Part shown: piece by piece, positions 27,841 through 36,558 of the stretch | How positions within the stretch are numbered: position 1 is the stretch's first letter | How the letters are laid out: each line of letters opens with the position of its first letter | Assembly (NCBI GenBank): GCA_002708315.1 | Contig: PANC01000029.1 | Span: forward strand, 22,596 to 86,595 | DNA length: 64,000 bases | Reading direction: 5' to 3' | DNA from: Lentimicrobiaceae bacterium | Lineage (GTDB): Bacteria; Bacteroidota; Bacteroidia; Bacteroidales; F082 | The notes under the pieces: generated by a model | The model's input: only the letters and a program-made list of their open reading frames with translations | Told to the model about the DNA's origin: nothing | Database searches by the model: none | Position numbers and translations under genes: made by a program

Positions 27841-28167
27841 TTACTTAAGTTTTGGATTATTTTGATGCCTCTGCTTGTCTCGATTATTTTTTTTGTCAAT
27901 ATTTTCTCTTAATGCGCTATCTAGGTCTATACCAGTTTGATTTGCAATACAAATAATAACAAATAAGACATCTGCAAGTTCATCGCTAAGATTATCATCT
28001 TCTTCATTGATCTTGAAGGACTGTTCACCATATTTTCTTGCTATTATTCTAGCAACCTCGCCAACTTCTTCTGTCAATATAGCCATATTGGTTAATTCGT
28101 TAAAATATCTTATACCTGTTGATTTAATCCAGGTATCAACTTTTTGTTGCGCCTCATTTATGGTCAT
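27841..28167 (-). CDS. MazG-like nucleotide pyrophosphohydrolase
   Basis: All-alpha NTP pyrophosphohydrolase of 108 residues. The metal-binding helices carry the expected pairs EEVGEVAR and SDELADVLF, a single-domain MazG/YpjD arrangement. It probably hydrolyses non-canonical or excess (d)NTPs to the monophosphate and pyrophosphate, a house-cleaning role. The gene is alone and divergent from rlmL with 59 bases between the starts. Confidence 0.88.
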   Translation of the reverse strand: MTINEAQQKVDTWIKSTGIRYFNELTNMAILTEEVGEVARIIARKYGEQSFKINEEDDNLSDELADVLFVIICIANQTGIDLDSALRENIDKKNNRDKQRHQNNPKLK

Positions 28168-28210
28168 CTTATAAGTTTTGGAAATTTATTTAAACTCATG
28201 CGAAATTAGT

Positions 28211-28218
28211 TAATTTTG
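28211..28218 (+). promoter_or_regulatory. TAnnTTTG -7 box of rlmL
   Basis: TAATTTTG, eight bases before the ATG at 28227. The nearest TTTG lies 30 bases upstream, too far for an ideal -33 element. Confidence 0.45.
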
Positions 28219-28226
28219 CCTAGTGT

Positions 28227-29690
28227 ATGGATTCGCTAAAAGATTTTAAAATGGGAATGGATTTAACTGCAAAAACATTTGCCGGTCTAGAGGATGAGCT
28301 TGCTAGCGAGCTCAAAAGCCTGGGGGCTATTAACGTTGATATTATTAAACGTGGGTGTACATTTCGTGGTGATACATCCTTAATGTATAAGATAAATTAT
28401 TTGTCACGGCTTGCCATAAGAGTATTAAAACCCATAAGTGTTTTTGAGGTAAAGAGCGATGAGCAGCTTTATAAAAAGGTTAAGAAGATAGATTGGGGGA
28501 GCATATTTAATCTTAATCAAACATTTTCTGTTGAAGCAAATTTATTTTATAGTGATTTGGACCATTCACATTATGCGGCATTAAAAACGAAAGATGCTAT
28601 TGTTGATCAGTTTCGAGAGGCAACCGGCAAACGTCCTTGGGTTAATATTGAAAACCCCAATATTTATATAGATGTGCATATAAGCCATAATCTATGTACC
28701 ATATCTTTGGATAGTTCTGGGGAATCTTTGCATAAAAGAGGGTATAAAATTGATGCAGATAAAGCACCCATAAATGAGATCCTAGCTGCAGGTATGATTA
28801 AATTATCGGGCTGGAAAGCTGATTGTGATTTATATGATCCTATGTGTGGATCTGGAACAATACCAATTGAGGCTGCTATGATGGCAATGAATATACCTGC
28901 AGGATACTATCGTGAAAACTTTGCTTTCATGAATTGGGAAGGATATGATGAAGATCTATGGATGAGTGTAAAGTCGTCTGCTAATGATAAACTAAAGGAT
29001 TTGGAATGCAATATCTATGCTTCAGATAGATCTGATAAGGCCATAGGCATAACTAAAAGAAACCTTAAGCATACTGGCTTACATAAAGATATAATTGTTA
29101 AATCAGCTTATTTTGATTCCGTTAAACCAGAGGTGGACAAAGGTGTCATAATAATGAATCCTCCATATGGAATTAGATTGGAAGAGCGTGGTGAATTAAG
29201 GGATTTATATAAGGGAATAGGAGATGCTCTTAAATCAAACTTTAAGGGCTTTGATGCCTGGATTATAAGTCCAAATTTTGATTCAGTAAAATTTGTTGGA
29301 TTGAGACCATCCAAAAGGATAACTCTTTTCAATGGTCCTGTTGAAACCAAGTATATGAAATTTGAAATATATGAGGGAACACGCAGATATGGAGATACGG
29401 AAAAACAGAATTGGAAAGATACTCGCAAAGAATCTGCAAAATTTGGAAAAGATAGATTGAAAAAGAATTTTTCTGTCGGTAATCCAAAAACTGAGAAAAA
29501 AATATTTACTAAGCCAAAAGAAAGAAGTTCAGAAGAGTCTGACAATAATGAAAATCGTAGAAATGCTCTAGATAAAAGGAGTAAAGATTTTGAAAGAAGA
29601 ATGGAATCCTTGCGAAGATTTACGGGAAGTGGTAGTGGAGAAAAATCAGGTAAACGACCCAGAAAAAGAATAGATCCAGATAAAAATTAG
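28227..29690 (+). CDS. rlmL: THUMP-domain 23S rRNA guanine N2-methyltransferase (RlmL-like)
   Basis: Methylates a guanine of 23S rRNA with SAM; in E. coli RlmL modifies G2445. The N-terminal ferredoxin-like and THUMP part (to about residue 165) is followed by a Rossmann methyltransferase with DPMCGSGTIPIEAA and the catalytic NPPYGIRL. The residues after about 385 form a tail of roughly 100 residues very rich in Lys, Arg, Glu and Ser, predicted disordered and possibly RNA-binding. The E. coli protein has a second methyltransferase (RlmK) at this end, which is absent here. Confidence 0.9.
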   Translation: MDSLKDFKMGMDLTAKTFAGLEDELASELKSLGAINVDIIKRGCTFRGDTSLMYKINYLSRLAIRVLKPISVFEVKSDEQLYKKVKKIDWGSIFNLNQTFSVEANLFYSDLDHSHYAALKTKDAIVDQFREATGKRPWVNIENPNIYIDVHISHNLCTISLDSSGESLHKRGYKIDADKAPINEILAAGMIKLSGWKADCDLYDPMCGSGTIPIEAAMMAMNIPAGYYRENFAFMNWEGYDEDLWMSVKSSANDKLKDLECNIYASDRSDKAIGITKRNLKHTGLHKDIIVKSAYFDSVKPEVDKGVIIMNPPYGIRLEERGELRDLYKGIGDALKSNFKGFDAWIISPNFDSVKFVGLRPSKRITLFNGPVETKYMKFEIYEGTRRYGDTEKQNWKDTRKESAKFGKDRLKKNFSVGNPKTEKKIFTKPKERSSEESDNNENRRNALDKRSKDFERRMESLRRFTGSGSGEKSGKRPRKRIDPDKN

Positions 29691-29711
29691 GTGAATAAAC
29701 ATCAATAATTG

Positions 29712-29944
29712 CTAATCAACTATAGTTCTAACCATTGCATTGATTACAATACGTGTAGTCAATGTAAAACCAGTATTTCCTTGGCCAAAGCCTGCATTTG
29801 CAACTAAATAGGTACCGGTTAATCGACTACTTCTAACCTATATATTATTGATAACAATGGAGAAATGTTTGGATTAGATATGCTATGATTTGTAGGAGTG
29901 GATATCCATTTCTAACTATAGTTTCCTGACGAAAACCCCTCAAG
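29712..29944 (-). pseudogene. Decayed 3' end of an unidentified protein gene
   Basis: The 270-base gap between rlmL and the dipeptidase gene is not empty. On the minus strand it reads LEGFSSGNYS, a TAG at 29912-29914, then KWISTPTNHSISNP to IIYRLE; a frame change near 29838 leads to VRSSRLTGTYLVANAGFGQG and on to VRTIVD and a stop at 29712. The composition is protein-like over 77 codons with two disabling changes. The rest of the gene is absent upstream because the dipeptidase gene ends at 29961. The original protein is not recognised; a secreted beta-rich protein is a guess. Confidence 0.4.
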
Positions 29945-29960
29945 TTAGCTTGATTATTTC

Positions 29961-31331
29961 TTACTTCATTTCTTCTGCAAAGAAGTGATAAAACCATGTT
30001 ATGGTTTCTATGCCATTATAGAAATTTATAACAGGAAAATTCTCATTTGGCGAGTGTATCGCATCTGATTCGAGACCAAACCCCATAAGAATAGTCTTTA
30101 TGCCAAGTTTTTCTTCAAAGGTTGATATTATTGGAATACTTCCACCTGAGCGCATTGGAACAGGAGTTTTACCATATACTTTTTCAAAGGCCTTTTCTGC
30201 TGCATAATATGCCGGCAAGTCTATTGGACACACGTAAGCCTGTCCACCATGGTGAGTTTCCACTTTTACTTTTACAGATTTTGGGGCAATTCCTTCAAAA
30301 TATTTCTTAAACATAGCTGCAATTTTTTCATGATCCTGATTTGGAACTAGTCTTGCAGAAATCTTTGCAAAAGCCTTGGAGGGTAGAACTGTTTTTGCAC
30401 CTTCACCAGTATATCCTCCCCAAATGCCACATACGTCAAATGTAGGACGTATTCCTGTTCTTTCAATTGTAGTATAATCTTTCTCACCGGAAAGTTCTTC
30501 AACATTGATTGCCCTTTTATAATCATCTACGGAGAATGGTGCTTTATTTAGCATTTCTCTTTCTTTTTCGGACGAAACAAGGACATCATCATAAAAACCA
30601 GGTATAGTAATTTTCCCATCTTCATCTGTAATTTTGGCTATCATTTTAGCTAAAATATTAATCGGGTTTCCAACTGCTCCACCAAACAAACCTGAATGCA
30701 GATCTCTATTGGGACCTGTTACTTCAACCTGCCAGTATGCAAGACCTCTTAAGCCAGTAGTAATTGATGGAATATCTTGAGCTATCATTCCAGTGTCAGA
30801 TACTAAGATTATGTCAGCTTTAAGCATTTCTTCATGCTCATTACAAAATGCATCAAGACTTACGGAACCAATTTCTTCTTCACCTTCAATCATAAATTTG
30901 ACATTGGTTTTGAGCATGTTTGTTTTACATAATGCTTCAAATGCTTTTATATGCATAAACCCTTGGCCCTTATCATCATCCGCTCCTCGGGCATAAATTT
31001 TTCCATCACGTATTTCTGGTTCGAATGGTGGTGAATCCCATAAATTTAGCGGATCAACGGGCATAACATCATAATGCGAGTATATTAATACCGTAGGTAG
31101 TGATGAATCTATTATTTTTTCGCCATATACAACAGGATTACCTGCTGTTGACATAATCTCTGCAGTATCAGCTCCTGCTTGAATAAGACATTTTTTTATG
31201 TACTCTGCCATTCGAATCATATCATCTTTGTGATCGGATAATGAGGATATCGAAGGAATACGAATTGCATCAAACAATTCTTCCATAAATCTGTCTTTAT
31301 TTTCGTCAATATATTTTTTTACTTTGTCCAA
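29961..31331 (-). CDS. M20 family dipeptidase
   Basis: Cytosolic metallopeptidase of the CNDP/PepV-like M20 group that cleaves dipeptides or related short substrates with two metal ions. Motifs in order: HYDVMPVD, GADDDKGQ, the general base and ligand pair in EGEEEIGS, VSDTGM, and the late ligand His in DAIHSPNE. The dimerisation lid lies at about residues 190-310. The start given in the track is a TTG; no in-frame ATG lies further upstream, and the encoded MDKVKKYIDENKDRF aligns with the usual family N-terminus, so the TTG start is plausible. The next ATG would give an unusually short N-terminus. Confidence 0.93.
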   Translation of the reverse strand: MDKVKKYIDENKDRFMEELFDAIRIPSISSLSDHKDDMIRMAEYIKKCLIQAGADTAEIMSTAGNPVVYGEKIIDSSLPTVLIYSHYDVMPVDPLNLWDSPPFEPEIRDGKIYARGADDDKGQGFMHIKAFEALCKTNMLKTNVKFMIEGEEEIGSVSLDAFCNEHEEMLKADIILVSDTGMIAQDIPSITTGLRGLAYWQVEVTGPNRDLHSGLFGGAVGNPINILAKMIAKITDEDGKITIPGFYDDVLVSSEKEREMLNKAPFSVDDYKRAINVEELSGEKDYTTIERTGIRPTFDVCGIWGGYTGEGAKTVLPSKAFAKISARLVPNQDHEKIAAMFKKYFEGIAPKSVKVKVETHHGGQAYVCPIDLPAYYAAEKAFEKVYGKTPVPMRSGGSIPIISTFEEKLGIKTILMGFGLESDAIHSPNENFPVINFYNGIETITWFYHFFAEEMK

Positions 31332-31409
31332 ATTGTATGTTGTTATTGTGAATCCCCAAAGGTAAAAAATCTATGTAAAATATTAAAGTTAGGATAAATA
31401 AATCCACTG

Positions 31410-31691
31410 TTATTTTATTATAAATATTAAGTAGTTTAATGGTGGCACATGTTGAATTTCAACTCTTGTAACTTTTGCCCATTGAGGACCAATACTACAC
31501 CAATCTATAAAACTATCAAGGTCAGATTTAGCTCCCTCAGCTTCTATATATACGGTGCCATTAGGTTTATTTGCCACGTGTCCGCAAATATTTAACTCCT
31601 TAGCTTTTTTATTGGCATAAAACCTAAACCCAACACCTTGAACTTTTCCATAAACCGATATTGCTGCAGCTATTTTATTCGACTTTAACAT
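31410..31691 (-). CDS. acyP: Acylphosphatase
   Basis: Small enzyme (93 residues) that hydrolyses the carboxyl-phosphate bond of acylphosphates. The signature VQGVGFRFYANKKA contains the catalytic Arg, and the conserved Asn lies in HVANKPNGTVYIEAEG. Most members end shortly after a RxYxxF-like strand; here the end is LNYLIFIIK, a mild divergence. It is part of the long minus-strand run between the E1 dehydrogenase and the dipeptidase genes. Confidence 0.95.
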   Translation of the reverse strand: MLKSNKIAAAISVYGKVQGVGFRFYANKKAKELNICGHVANKPNGTVYIEAEGAKSDLDSFIDWCSIGPQWAKVTRVEIQHVPPLNYLIFIIK

Positions 31692-31757
31692 AAAAAAGAG
31701 GTTAAACTAAACTTTAAATGATTATGTATGAAAGATAGCTATCCAATTACAGCATAT

Positions 31758-32327
31758 TTAAATGCCCAATCTATTGTTGAAAGTTAACTTTAGTTTTTCA
31801 AATAACTGATCTGGCATTAGTTTTCGCCATGGAATGCCATTAAATTCTTTGCTAAAAGCGATGAAATAATCTATGTTCACTTCGCTAAATTCACTAATTA
31901 CAAAGCTCCTAAAATTTATACCTATTATCCATCCGTCTTCTATACTATTTGACCATTCTTCATAATAATCATTTGTATCAGCATGAAAATTAAGAATATT
32001 CTCACCAATGAGGATGAAGTATTTAATGCCTTCATCGATGAGTAATTCTATGACATTCCGGTACAAATACATTATATCGTTGTATAGTAGATCATTCCAT
32101 TCTCCAATTAATTCAATGATACAATACCTAAGGTCATAATTAACCATCAAGATCTTAATGAAAAGAGTTTGGGAACCAAAATCATCCCATTGTGGATGAA
32201 TTAAATGATTGTAAATGGAGTTTGTAAAAGTGAATTCACTATACTCACGATTATGAAAAGGTGAATATGAGTCTTTTGAAGCATTATAGAGGTCACTCCA
32301 GTGATAGTAGGGCTCAATATCGTGCAT
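31758..32327 (-). CDS. Conserved hypothetical protein, 189 aa
   Basis: I do not recognise this protein. It has no signal peptide or membrane helix, is rich in aromatic and acidic residues (many Tyr, Trp, Asn, Asp), and shows alternating strand/helix segments (QTLFIKILMVNYDLRYCIIEL, then a long helix, then IKYFILIGENIL). That is consistent with a compact cytosolic alpha/beta domain. It lies between the DUF493-like gene and the acylphosphatase gene on the same strand, with 66- to 97-base gaps, so cotranscription is possible. Codon use resembles that of its neighbours. Confidence 0.7.
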   Translation of the reverse strand: MHDIEPYYHWSDLYNASKDSYSPFHNREYSEFTFTNSIYNHLIHPQWDDFGSQTLFIKILMVNYDLRYCIIELIGEWNDLLYNDIMYLYRNVIELLIDEGIKYFILIGENILNFHADTNDYYEEWSNSIEDGWIIGINFRSFVISEFSEVNIDYFIAFSKEFNGIPWRKLMPDQLFEKLKLTFNNRLGI

Positions 32328-32424
32328 TTCATGAATATTTAATAAAAGGCCAAACTTATAGCTGCTAGTTTATTCGAAGAAACATACATGCATTTTTTTA
32401 ATTCAGCTTTTGCTATTCTTTGTA

Positions 32425-32742
32425 TCATAATGCAAACTTAAAGTCTGGAAGCTTCTTTATGTTATCATACATAGTTTCCATTTGAGGTTTGCTTATTATT
32501 GTAACTTCAAACTGATAGCTAGTATAGGAACCTTTTGAACTTGCTTTATTACTAAGATATTTGTTTGCAATATTTAAGTCATTTAGGATATTTCCAATGT
32601 TTGTTATTTGTTCCTCGCTTGATAGGGAGGTATCTAAAACAGTTTTGAGTTGAAACGTAACAGGGAACTCAAGTTTGGCTCCACTAAATGCATCATTAGT
32701 ATCTGGAGTATCACCATTATATGGTGTTTGTATATCTGACAT
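32425..32742 (-). CDS. DUF493 (YbeD-like) family protein
   Basis: Small cytosolic protein with an ACT/ferredoxin-like fold; E. coli YbeD is of unknown function and sits near lipoate genes. The characteristic features are the entry LEFPVTFQLKTVL, the central SSKGSYTSYQFEV strand and the terminal MYDNIKKLPDFKFAL. The track start (32790) overlaps the lpxR-like gene; the ATG at 32742 (MSDIQTPYNG) gives 105 residues and leaves four bases after the lpxR-like stop, a normal operon spacing. Confidence 0.75.
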   Translation of the reverse strand: MSDIQTPYNGDTPDTNDAFSGAKLEFPVTFQLKTVLDTSLSSEEQITNIGNILNDLNIANKYLSNKASSKGSYTSYQFEVTIISKPQMETMYDNIKKLPDFKFAL

Positions 32743-32746
32743 ATAA

Positions 32747-33940
32747 TTATATTTTAAAAATAAGTTTAATTCTTCCCCACCTGAAATCATATGCAGTTCT
32801 GAATTCAGGAGTCATATAAAAATTATGTAATTCTAAGCCAATATTATTATAGAATACTGCTAAACCAATACTTGCATTGAATACATGAGTGTTTATTTCC
32901 GAACTGCTTAGTGTATATTTATTATTATTTGAAAATATTCCTCCTTGAAGAGTTGCATCATAAAGAACCAAATTGGATTTACCTTTAATAAATATCCAGT
33001 ATTGAAATGATTTATTTGAGATTCCTCTGTATACTGGAGAAAATGACCCGAACCTTAAATATAATCCACCAGATAATTTATTAAATACTGTTCCCATATT
33101 TGCCCCTGCTATTGCATTTATCTCAAAGTGAGGATTGGAAAATATACCTTTCTCAATTTCAATCTCATAGTTGATTGCTAAAGAGTTATTTATTTGATTT
33201 TCCCAACCAATGGGTTCAATATTATGTATTGATGATTGCACAGTTCCTCCAAGTGATGCGGGACCTATTATTCCCAAGCTAAGTTCACTTTTAAGGCTTA
33301 ATAACTTTTTATAACCATAGCTATGTCGAAAATTTCCAAATGTTAAGAATGCTGAGAATGGCCTATCTCCGATACTTACTTCAGGTTTGTCAGGATTAAC
33401 AGGAGTATAAATGTTTTGTTTAAGAGAAAACCCAAAGTAATTAATATCTGCAGATTTAATACCCAACAATATTTTGGATATTAATGTTGAATGAGCAAAT
33501 GGGGTTACTAAACTTATGTTTACGCCATTAGTGTAGTAATAGTCAGTATTATTAAAAATGTCATTATCAAAGTTAATTGATAAATAGCGAGAATTAGTAG
33601 AATTATCGAAATTATGGTATGATTTTGAATTTCTTAATGGGTTTGCTGAGATCTTATTTATAATGGTTGATGTTTTTGATTCCAGTTTGGAAATATCCTG
33701 GTTAACCTCATCAGGTATTATCTGAGAGAATGATGAACTATATTGAAATTTATTGGGAATATTAACTTCAGTTAATATGTGTTGTGTTTTTCTGTCTATC
33801 AGAGACTGTTGAGTGGTTTTAACAAAATTATCCTCTAGACTTGGCTTTTTTTTAAAATTATCAGGATTTGAACAACTCTTTAATATAATTATTAGGCCCA
33901 TTGCTAGAGGAAGATAGATATATTTGAAAAGAGGGTGCAT
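32747..33940 (-). CDS. LpxR-type lipid A 3'-O-deacylase, lipoprotein form
   Basis: Outer-membrane beta-barrel that removes the 3'-acyl groups of lipid A. The family motifs are conserved: INFDNDIFNNTDYYYTNGV (active-site Asn/Asp/Thr), GDRPFSAFLTFGNF, and the IHNIEPIGWENQ segment holding the catalytic His position. The N-terminus is unusual: instead of a plain signal peptide there is a lipobox-like IILKSC and about 95 charged and polar residues before the barrel. Modification of the organism's own lipid A is the family role. It lies 17 bases downstream of the E1 fusion gene and four bases upstream of the DUF493-like gene, so it is in an operon. Confidence 0.85.
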   Translation of the reverse strand: MHPLFKYIYLPLAMGLIIILKSCSNPDNFKKKPSLEDNFVKTTQQSLIDRKTQHILTEVNIPNKFQYSSSFSQIIPDEVNQDISKLESKTSTIINKISANPLRNSKSYHNFDNSTNSRYLSINFDNDIFNNTDYYYTNGVNISLVTPFAHSTLISKILLGIKSADINYFGFSLKQNIYTPVNPDKPEVSIGDRPFSAFLTFGNFRHSYGYKKLLSLKSELSLGIIGPASLGGTVQSSIHNIEPIGWENQINNSLAINYEIEIEKGIFSNPHFEINAIAGANMGTVFNKLSGGLYLRFGSFSPVYRGISNKSFQYWIFIKGKSNLVLYDATLQGGIFSNNNKYTLSSSEINTHVFNASIGLAVFYNNIGLELHNFYMTPEFRTAYDFRWGRIKLIFKI

Positions 33941-33957
33941 TATATTATGATAGTATT

Positions 33958-36378
33958 CTAGAATAATTTAGGATAATTTTCTGGATTATATTCGTGCATA
34001 ATATTGTACAATGCGTCAAAAACATCCTCCGCATTGGGATTTGAAAAATAATCTCCATCAGTACTATAGGCAGATCTATGTGGCTTTGCTGTGAGTGTTT
34101 GTGGCTTGGAGTCTACATAAAAATATCCATTGTGTTCTTCCATAACGATCTGCATCATATAGGCAGTTGCACCGCCTGGAACATCTTCATCAAAGAAAAG
34201 TACCTTGTTGGTTTTTTTGATGGATTCAACTATTATTCTATTTAAGTCGAATGGGATCAAAGATCTAACATCTATCAATTCCACACTAATATTAAATTCT
34301 TTTAATTGTTTAACTGCATCTTCTGCTATCCTGACGCATGAACCATAAGTTACAAGTGTAATATCACTACCTTCGTTTATGATTTCAGGAATACCAACAG
34401 GTGTATTAAATTCTCCAATATTTTTTGGTTTCTTTTCTCTTAGTCTGTAGCCATTTAGGGGTTCAATAATTAGAACAGGTTGATCTGATTTGAGATATGT
34501 ATTATAAAAACCAGCTGCTTGTGTCATATTTCTGGGCACTGCTATATGGACTCCACGCATTGAGTTTATGACCATACTAAGAGGTGAGCCAGCATGCCAT
34601 ATACCTTCCAATCTATGCCCTCTCGTACTAACAATCATTGGCGCTTTTTGTCTACCTCGCGTTCTGTAATGTGTTGTTGCAAGGTCATCACTTAAAACTT
34701 GTAACCCATACAATAAGTAATCAAAGTATTGAATTTCAGCAATTGGTCTAAGGCCACGAAGTGCCATCCCAAGCCCTTGTCCTATTATGGTTGTTTCTCT
34801 TATTCCAGTGTCAAAAATTCTATTCTCACCATATTTATCTTGGAGGCCCTCATAAGTTTGGTTTACACCTCCAATTTTGCCTACATCTTCACCAAATGCA
34901 TAAACTAATGGGTTACTTGCAAAAATTTTATCAAAATTATCTCTTATGATTTCTCTACCAGGTAATATCTCAGGCTTATCATCATATTGGGGATCTATAA
35001 TCTCAACATTAGTGGCAGACAATTCAGATTGGCTATTAAGGTGTGAGCTATAACAATTATTAAAGTACTCCATTTCTTTATTTAACCAATTTCGCACATT
35101 TATTTTAAGGGAGTTTTGAGGGTTTGAACAGCTATTACAAATTAATCTAAGTATTTTCTTTGCAGAGGAGATTATATCCTTGTATATGGGCTCACCTACC
35201 TTGTTTAGGTCTTCTTTAATCTTTTCAATTTCATCTGTGTGGGCACAGTTGCAGTTAGTAAGGTCAACAAGGTTAAGAAGCTCTTCTTTTTTTAATAGTA
35301 TGGGTTTTAAGTAGTTATCCCAAGCATTTTTGCGGGCTTGCTTAACTCTTTTTATTGACTCTTTTTCAATGTTATCAAGTTCTTTAGCCGTTGCAATATT
35401 ATTTTCTATGATCCATTGTTTCATATTAAAGAGACAATCAATTTCGCTTTCATGTTTTAATTGATCTTCAGATTTGTACCTTTCATGAGACCCTGAGGTT
35501 GAATGTCCTTGTGGTTGGGTACAGTCTGTAATATGAAATATAACAGGAGTATGTTTATTCCGGCATATTTCTATTCCTTTTTCATAGATCTCTACTAATC
35601 CTTTGTAATTATTGCAGGATTCTTTTAAAATTATGTATCCATTGGAGTCTCCGTCTTTGGCAAAACCACTTAAAACATCACTTATGTTACCTTTTGTTGT
35701 TTGGTATTTATTTGGAACAGATATTCCCCAACCATCATCCCAAATAGATATTGCAAGAGGGACCTCTAATACTCCAGCTGCATTTACTGTTTCAAAAAAA
35801 TGTCCTTCGGAAGTTGACGCATCTCCAATAGTTGCAAAAGTTACTTCACTTCCTTTATTACTTAATTTATCAAAAGAGGCTAAATCTTTATCATGTTTAA
35901 ATATTTTTGATGCTAATGCTAGACCAAGAGCACGTGGCATCTGACTTGCAGTTGGCGAGGTATCAGCTGAAGAATTAGGCTGCTTTGTGAGGTTAACCCA
36001 TTTACCATTTTCATCAAGGCTTCTTGTTGCAAAGTGGTTATTCATTAGTCTTCCCCCATTTCCTCGGTTTAAATCAAAGTCGGTATCACCATAGAGTTCG
36101 GCAAATACCTCTTCCAAGGTTATCATTCCTGTTGCAAGCATGAATGTTTGATCCCGGTAGTAACCAGATCGCCAATCGCCATCTTTAAACACTTTAGCCA
36201 TTGCTATCTGAGGAACCTCTTTACCATCTCCAAATATGCCAAACTTCGCTTTGCCTGTTAGCACTTCTCTTCTTCCAAGTAAGCTAGCTTGACGACTTTC
36301 ATGGGCAATTCTATAATCATCCAAAATTTCTTTTTTGGAAAGCATTATTTTGGAGGATGACTTATTATTTTTACTCAT
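33958..36378 (-). CDS. 2-oxoacid dehydrogenase E1 component, fused alpha and beta subunits
   Basis: Thiamine-diphosphate enzyme, probably the E1 of a branched-chain or related 2-oxoacid dehydrogenase complex. The alpha half (to about residue 390 from the ATG at 36378) has GYYRDQTFMLATG and the ThDP-binding TIGDASTSEGHFFETVN...WDDGWGIS region. The beta half begins near PGREIIRDNFDKIF and holds AFGEDVG, GIRETTIIGQGLGMA and FFDEDVPGG. A linker of about 120 residues carries two Cys pairs (NCNC and CNSC). I prefer the ATG at 36378 (MSKNNKSSSK, 806 aa) over the track start at 36528, which adds a basic low-complexity N-terminus. No E2 or E3 gene is nearby. Confidence 0.9.
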   Translation of the reverse strand: MSKNNKSSSKIMLSKKEILDDYRIAHESRQASLLGRREVLTGKAKFGIFGDGKEVPQIAMAKVFKDGDWRSGYYRDQTFMLATGMITLEEVFAELYGDTDFDLNRGNGGRLMNNHFATRSLDENGKWVNLTKQPNSSADTSPTASQMPRALGLALASKIFKHDKDLASFDKLSNKGSEVTFATIGDASTSEGHFFETVNAAGVLEVPLAISIWDDGWGISVPNKYQTTKGNISDVLSGFAKDGDSNGYIILKESCNNYKGLVEIYEKGIEICRNKHTPVIFHITDCTQPQGHSTSGSHERYKSEDQLKHESEIDCLFNMKQWIIENNIATAKELDNIEKESIKRVKQARKNAWDNYLKPILLKKEELLNLVDLTNCNCAHTDEIEKIKEDLNKVGEPIYKDIISSAKKILRLICNSCSNPQNSLKINVRNWLNKEMEYFNNCYSSHLNSQSELSATNVEIIDPQYDDKPEILPGREIIRDNFDKIFASNPLVYAFGEDVGKIGGVNQTYEGLQDKYGENRIFDTGIRETTIIGQGLGMALRGLRPIAEIQYFDYLLYGLQVLSDDLATTHYRTRGRQKAPMIVSTRGHRLEGIWHAGSPLSMVINSMRGVHIAVPRNMTQAAGFYNTYLKSDQPVLIIEPLNGYRLREKKPKNIGEFNTPVGIPEIINEGSDITLVTYGSCVRIAEDAVKQLKEFNISVELIDVRSLIPFDLNRIIVESIKKTNKVLFFDEDVPGGATAYMMQIVMEEHNGYFYVDSKPQTLTAKPHRSAYSTDGDYFSNPNAEDVFDALYNIMHEYNPENYPKLF

Positions 36379-36558
36379 GTTAACCTTTTGGTTCGATTTA
36401 TTAATGGCCAATGGTACAGCAGTTAGATTATTGTTTATAAGCTTTTTATTGATTCTTTTTTGTATAATCTTGCTATGATATTTCATGCTAGCAAATGATT
36501 GAAATGGTTTTTTTGGCTTTACATGCAAAGGTAATTAAAAATGATTTCAAATAAAATA

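Noticed and set aside
29108-29545. 145-aa minus-strand ORF inside rlmL
   Set aside because: Fully inside a well-supported gene on the other strand; Ser/Phe/Leu-rich composition typical of an antisense shadow.
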